Shown here: in pieces, positions 59,498-64,000 of the stretch
Layout: the number at the start of each line of letters is the position of its first letter
Numbering within the stretch: position 1 is the stretch's first letter
Source: Neokomagataea anthophila
GTDB taxonomy: Bacteria > Pseudomonadota > Alphaproteobacteria > Acetobacterales > Acetobacteraceae
DNA: 64,000 nt
Direction of reading: 5' to 3'
NCBI RefSeq assembly: GCF_018122595.1
Contig: NZ_JAGRQH010000002.1
Span: 124,001 to 188,000 of the forward strand
Notes under the pieces: model-generated
Database searches by the model: none
What the model saw: only the letters and a program-made list of their open reading frames with translations
Told to the model about the DNA's origin: nothing
Made by a program: the position numbers and the translations under genes

Positions 59498-60796
59498 ATG
59501 GACGAGCAGACGGCCGATCAGCACGACCGCCTTACCCAAAGCCACTCAGGTTCGGGGCCCCTTCCTCCATCTCCGAAGAAGAAGGGACCACTACGATGGC
59601 TCATACGCCTCGTCATTGTACTGATCGTTCTTCTGATTCTTTTCGCTGTTTTACGCCCTAACCAGCATGGTGGCATGCATCACGCCTCTGCTGGCCATAC
59701 CCCAAACAGCACCGACAGCGCTGCCAATACCAACGTAATACCCGTAGCCGTCGCGACCGTGCATCGCGGAGATATGCCTATTGTCTTGCAAACAACCGGC
59801 ACCGTGGTCCCTATCACCAACGTCACCATCACCCCGCGCGTCACCGGGCATATCCTTGATGTCTATTATCGAGAAGGCCAATACGTTCATAAGGGTGATG
59901 TCCTCGAATTGATCGACCCTCGCCCGTATGAGGCAACTCTGGCCCAAGCCCGTGGTACACTCGCAGCCGATACGGCCCAGCTAGAAAAAGCTCGCGTCGA
60001 TAACGCACGTTACCAAAAGCTGATCCGCCAGAACTCAACCTCTGCCATGACAGCCCGTGACCAAGAATTCGTTGTCCAGCAGCTTGAAGGCACCGTCGCC
60101 CTCGACCAAGCCAATGTGCGCACAGCAGAACTCAACGTCATGTACTGCCACATCACCGCGCCTGTCGATGGTCGCGTTGGTATTCGTGTACTCGATAAAG
60201 GAAATTTCGTCTCCGCTGGCCAAAGCGGTGGTTTGACAATCCTCACCCAAATGCAGCCCATTTCGGTGATTCTTGCCGTGCCACAACGAACCCTAGGCCA
60301 AGTGGTTGAGCGTCTGCATGCCGTGCACGAACTTCCTGTCGAAGCATGGGATAGTGACAATCTGCACAACATCGCCACAGGAACCGTCAAAGCACTGGAT
60401 AGCCAAATTGACACAGCAACTGGCGTCGTCCGTATGCGTGCCATCTTCAACAATGATGATGAACGCCTCTTCCCGAACCAGTTCGTGAACCCACATTTGC
60501 TGATCGATACGCAGCATAACGCCCTGTTGGTCCCAGCCAATGCCATCCAAACCGGCCCGAACGGACAGTTCGTTTACCTCGTCCAGTCCGATATGACCGT
60601 CCGTGAAGCGCCCATTCAAATTGGCGCGGCTGATATTAATCAAACCGTCATTCTCACCGGCGTAAAAGAAGGTGACCGCGTCGTGACTGACGGCGTGAAC
60701 CATCTCCGACCTGGTGCGAAAGTCTCGATCCCAGCTGAGACCACATCCTCACAGGCTGAGACCGGCACCACCGCCCACGCTCACCACCGCAACTAA
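59498..60796 (+). CDS. RND efflux periplasmic adaptor (membrane fusion protein)
   Basis: 432-aa adaptor of the MdtA/AcrA class. An N-terminal cytoplasmic stretch and one membrane helix (LIRLVIVLIVLLILFAVL) are followed by a barrel-sandwich hybrid (TGTVVPITNVTITPRVTGHI), a helical hairpin, the second lipoyl half (VMYCHITAPVDGRVGIR), and beta-barrel and membrane-proximal domains. It lacks a lipobox, so it is held by the helix. It links the pump encoded next to an outer-membrane channel. The ATG at 59498 is preferred over a GTG at 59474. Confidence 0.9.
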   Translation: MDEQTADQHDRLTQSHSGSGPLPPSPKKKGPLRWLIRLVIVLIVLLILFAVLRPNQHGGMHHASAGHTPNSTDSAANTNVIPVAVATVHRGDMPIVLQTTGTVVPITNVTITPRVTGHILDVYYREGQYVHKGDVLELIDPRPYEATLAQARGTLAADTAQLEKARVDNARYQKLIRQNSTSAMTARDQEFVVQQLEGTVALDQANVRTAELNVMYCHITAPVDGRVGIRVLDKGNFVSAGQSGGLTILTQMQPISVILAVPQRTLGQVVERLHAVHELPVEAWDSDNLHNIATGTVKALDSQIDTATGVVRMRAIFNNDDERLFPNQFVNPHLLIDTQHNALLVPANAIQTGPNGQFVYLVQSDMTVREAPIQIGAADINQTVILTGVKEGDRVVTDGVNHLRPGAKVSIPAETTSSQAETGTTAHAHHRN

Positions 60797-60835
60797 TCAT
60801 CCTCCCATGACCGTTTTCCGGGGAACAGACCGACC

Positions 60836-63800
60836 GTGAACCCGTCCCGCCTGTTCATCGAACGTCCGGTGGCTACCAGCCTCCTGATGTTCGCTATTCT
60901 GCTGAGCGGCCTGCTCGGTTTCCATTTCCTCCCGGTCTCGGCCTTGCCGCAGGTCGAGTACCCAACGATTACGGTATCGACCTTCTATCCCGGCGCCGGC
61001 CCAGACGTGATGGCCACCTCGGTCACCGCCCCGCTGGAAACCCAGCTGGGCGAAATGTCCGGGCTGCAACAAATGTCTTCCCAATCCTCAGGGGGGGCAT
61101 CGGTCGTCACGCTGCGTTTCGGCCTAGATATGGCCATGGATGTTGCTGAGCAAGAGGTCCAAGCGGCCATCAATAATGCTCAGTCTCTTCTGCCATCTGA
61201 CCTGCCAGCCCCACCAATCTACGCGAAGGTCAACCCGGCAGACACACCCGTTCTGACCTTAGGCATTACATCCAAAGTCTTACCCCTCCCTGAGGTAGAA
61301 GACTACGTCAACACACGCCTTGAGCAAAAAATCAGCCAGATCTCCGGCGTCGGCCTCGTGAGCCTTTCTGGCGGCAACCGCAAGGCCTATCGTGTTCAGG
61401 TCAACATCCCGAAACTGACCTCCTATGGTATCGCTATTGATACCCTCCGGACCATTATCGGCACCGTTAACATCAACTCACCAACAGGCACGTTTGACGG
61501 CCCCAAACGGGCCACAACACTCCGCATTGATGGTCAGATTTCTTCAGTCCAACAGCTTATGGACCAAGTCATCGCCTATCAAAATAACGGTCCAATCCGC
61601 CTGCGGGACGTCGCCAAAGTCGTAGAAGGCGCTGAAAACACTCAACTCGCCGCTTGGTCAAACCGCAACCCAGCCCTCGTGCTGAACATTCAACGTCAGC
61701 CCGGCGCCAACGTTATCTCCGTCGTCGACAACGTACTGCGCGTTCTGCCACAACTCAAACGTGATCTTCCACCGGGGATCGACATCACCCCACTGACCAA
61801 CCGCACCACAACCATCCGCGCCTCTGTCTCGGATGTTGAAGTAGAACTTGGCCTCGCCATGCTGCTCGTCGTGGGTGTGATTTTTGTTTTCTTACGGAAT
61901 ATCCCCGCCACTATTATCCCCAGCCTGTCCGTACCGTTGTCACTGGTCGGCACCTTAGCCGCCATGTATCTGCTCGGCTTCTCGCTGGATAACCTCTCAC
62001 TCATGTCGCTCACCATCGCGACAGGCTTCGTCGTGGATGACGCCATTGTCGTCATTGAAAACATCGCACGTTACGTAGAAGAAGGCGAAGACCGCTACAC
62101 AGCCGCCATCAAAGGCGCGGGGGAAATTGGCTTTACCATTATCTCCCTTACCGTCTCCCTCATTGCGGTGCTGATCCCTCTGCTCTTCATGCAAGACGTG
62201 GTCGGGCGTTTGTTCCATGAATTCGCCATGACCTTGTCCATCACCATCGCCATCTCAGCCGTCGTCTCCATTACCCTCGTCCCGATGATGTGCGCCCGCA
62301 TTCTCACAGACACACATGCACCCTCACAAAACAAAGGAATCTGGGGCCGCCTGTCTGACACCACAGAACGCGGGATCAACGCACTCATCCGCGGTTATGG
62401 CCGCTGGCTGGATGTCGTCCTGCGCTTCCGTGGGCTGACCCTTCTAGCCACTTTGGGCACAATTATTCTTACGGCTGTTCTAGCCATCAACATCCCCAAA
62501 GGCTTCTTCCCCACACAAGATACAGGCGTGGTACAAGGCATTTCCGTCATGCCTCAGACCATTTCCTTTGACGGCATGAAAGAACGTCAGGCAGAGCTTG
62601 GCCGTGTCATCCTCACGGATCCAGACGTTGCCAGCATTTCATCATTCGTTGGTATCGATGGGCAGAACATGACGCTCAATGTCGGGCGTTTCCTCATCAA
62701 CCTCAAACCACGCGAACAGCGCAGTTCCAGCTTGCAAACCATTCTTGACCGCCTGAGTGATAAAGGCCGCCAAGTCGCGGGTGCCCGCCTGTACACACAG
62801 CCTATTCAAGATCTGTCTTTGGATACCTCCGTATCAGCGACACAGTACCAGTTCATTCTGGAAAACCCCGATTACGACACGTTCCAAATATGGGTCCCAA
62901 AATTCATTGCAGCCCTCCAAAAGGAGCCTGCTCTTGCAGACGTCACGTCAGATCTGCAGGCCGAAGGCCTCACCGCTGAAGTCACGCTCGACCGTACAAC
63001 AGGCGCACGTTACTCCATCACACCACAAACGGTGGATAACCTGCTCTATGACAGCTACGGCCAACGCCAAATCAGCACGATCTACACGCAATCCAACCAA
63101 TATCGCGTGATCCTAGAGGCAGACCCTGCCCTCCAAACCGATATCAACTCCCTAAACCGTCTCTACCTCCCCGGTATTTCCTCAGAGGCGGGCGGCAGTA
63201 CCTCAGGCCCAACACGCGCACCAACCGCAGGTTTGGTGCCCCTCAATCAAGTGGTGACGGTCACACATAAGTTCATGCCGTTGCTCATCAGCCATTATGG
63301 ACAGTTCCCCTCCACAACCGTCTCATTCAACGTGGCCGCAGGACACTCCTTGGGCGAAGCAACCACGGCTATTGACCGCGTACGCGCTAACCTCAACCTG
63401 CCCCCAGCCTTCCAAACTGCCTTCCAAGGAACAGCTGCAGCTTTCCAAAACTCTCTAGGCAATGAAGTCTGGCTCGTTCTGGCGGCATTAGTCGCTGTCT
63501 ATATCGTGTTGGGTATTCTCTATGAGAGCTTCATCCACCCAATCACCATTCTCTCCACTCTGCCATCCGCTGCAATCGGCGCGTTGGTCGGGCTAGAACT
63601 CTTCGGCATGCCACTCGACGTCATGGGTATTATCGGCATCGTCCTGCTCATCGGTATCGTGAAGAAAAACGCCATCATGATGATCGACTTCGCACTCGAA
63701 GCCGAGCGCACCGACGGGAACTCCCCCCTTGAGGCCATCCGCCGCGCTGCCCTCTTGCGCTTCCGCCCCATCCTCATGACCACATTGGCCGCACTCTTTG

Positions 63801-64000
63801 GGGCCTTGCCCCTCATGTTCGGCAGTGGTGTCGGTTCTGAACTGCGCCAGCCGCTTGGCGTCACCATTGTGTGCGGCCTAATGCTCTCACAACTCCTGAC
63901 GCTGTTCACAACACCCGTCATTTACCTGTTCATGGATAAGATCGGCCGCCGCGTCAGCGCAGCCTTCACCAAAGAACAACACCATGACCGCCCATCGGCA
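60836..64000 (+). CDS. RND multidrug efflux permease, 3' end outside window
   Basis: HAE1-family inner-membrane pump, proton-driven, MdtB/MdtC- or AcrB-like, of which 1055 codons are visible. N-terminus NPSRLFIERPVATSLLMF; the helix-4 region TGFVVDDAIVVIEN carries the paired Asp residues for proton relay near residue 405. The fourth-domain motif VLLIGIVKKNAIMMIDFA is near residue 940. The start is a GTG at 60836 after GGGGAA; an ATG at 60807 meets a stop within ten codons. It forms a tripartite pump with the upstream adaptor. It continues beyond 64000. Confidence 0.95.
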   Translation, partial: MNPSRLFIERPVATSLLMFAILLSGLLGFHFLPVSALPQVEYPTITVSTFYPGAGPDVMATSVTAPLETQLGEMSGLQQMSSQSSGGASVVTLRFGLDMAMDVAEQEVQAAINNAQSLLPSDLPAPPIYAKVNPADTPVLTLGITSKVLPLPEVEDYVNTRLEQKISQISGVGLVSLSGGNRKAYRVQVNIPKLTSYGIAIDTLRTIIGTVNINSPTGTFDGPKRATTLRIDGQISSVQQLMDQVIAYQNNGPIRLRDVAKVVEGAENTQLAAWSNRNPALVLNIQRQPGANVISVVDNVLRVLPQLKRDLPPGIDITPLTNRTTTIRASVSDVEVELGLAMLLVVGVIFVFLRNIPATIIPSLSVPLSLVGTLAAMYLLGFSLDNLSLMSLTIATGFVVDDAIVVIENIARYVEEGEDRYTAAIKGAGEIGFTIISLTVSLIAVLIPLLFMQDVVGRLFHEFAMTLSITIAISAVVSITLVPMMCARILTDTHAPSQNKGIWGRLSDTTERGINALIRGYGRWLDVVLRFRGLTLLATLGTIILTAVLAINIPKGFFPTQDTGVVQGISVMPQTISFDGMKERQAELGRVILTDPDVASISSFVGIDGQNMTLNVGRFLINLKPREQRSSSLQTILDRLSDKGRQVAGARLYTQPIQDLSLDTSVSATQYQFILENPDYDTFQIWVPKFIAALQKEPALADVTSDLQAEGLTAEVTLDRTTGARYSITPQTVDNLLYDSYGQRQISTIYTQSNQYRVILEADPALQTDINSLNRLYLPGISSEAGGSTSGPTRAPTAGLVPLNQVVTVTHKFMPLLISHYGQFPSTTVSFNVAAGHSLGEATTAIDRVRANLNLPPAFQTAFQGTAAAFQNSLGNEVWLVLAALVAVYIVLGILYESFIHPITILSTLPSAAIGALVGLELFGMPLDVMGIIGIVLLIGIVKKNAIMMIDFALEAERTDGNSPLEAIRRAALLRFRPILMTTLAALFGALPLMFGSGVGSELRQPLGVTIVCGLMLSQLLTLFTTPVIYLFMDKIGRRVSAAFTKEQHHDRPSA

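Overview
The window is a gene-dense, roughly mid-50s % GC stretch of Gram-negative chromosome. It most likely comes from an alphaproteobacterium of the acetic acid bacteria (Acetobacteraceae). Evidence for an alphaproteobacterium: a CcrM-type GANTC adenine methyltransferase with GANTC sites clustered in front of its operon; FtsZ with a long linker ending in DIPTYLRR; LpxC, BamD and MsbA of an LPS outer membrane; and the gene orders ispH-thrB-rnhA, ffh-rpsP-rimM-trmD-rplS-leuCDB and envC-ctpA-divergent deacetylase-rppH. The family-level call is inference from gene content and was not tested by search. No prophage, insertion sequence, CRISPR array or integrated element was seen.

Layout. 1-9.5 kb (+): end of the division and cell-wall cluster, ftsZ, lpxC, bamD, recN, ligA, then a CNNM/CBS membrane protein and pncA. 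9.6-13.7 kb: an AT-richer M1-like peptidase, tRNA-Arg, tRNA-Pro, gpt, an MFS exporter and a tandem duplicated tRNA-Asn locus. 13.7-16.1 kb (-): ispH-thrB-rnhA. 16.2-24.7 kb: mixed-strand small units (lipoprotein, OPT transporter, coiled-coil protein, cobalamin adenosyltransferase, DUF4142, DUF423, thioredoxin-fold protein, M3 peptidase). A gene-poor 0.6 kb follows.

25.3-35.3 kb (-): two tandem class I aminotransferases, leuCDB, and the translation operon ffh-rpsP-rimM-trmD-rplS, headed by a candidate attenuator, with a Spy-like protein upstream. 35.5-38.6 kb: tRNA-Ser, NDH-2, upp, msrB. 38.7-44.7 kb (+): gpmI-envC-ctpA-deacetylase-rppH, a glycolysis, envelope-maintenance and RNA-decay cluster that runs convergently into msbA. 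44.7-48.4 kb (-): msbA, CCA-adding enzyme, DUF1285. 48.5-56.0 kb (+): a tightly coupled MoxR-DUF58-BatA/DUF4159-VWA-like operon with a periplasmic ankyrin protein. 56.3-59.2 kb (-): rnhB-ccrM, a GYF_2 membrane protein and a CsbD-like protein. 59.5-64 kb (+): an RND efflux adaptor and pump, the pump cut by the window end.

Most of the window is housekeeping. The most interesting signals are regulatory: four GANTC sites in 32 bp ahead of rnhB-ccrM; a terminator hairpin that contains the ribosome-binding site of the next gene; an intrinsic terminator in the ffh leader; duplicated tRNA-Asn units each with its own promoter; and a 12-bp inverted repeat joining the tRNA-Pro 5' end to its promoter. 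I found no clear case for an entirely new system. The MoxR operon and a few uncharacterised proteins are the best candidates for unknown biology.
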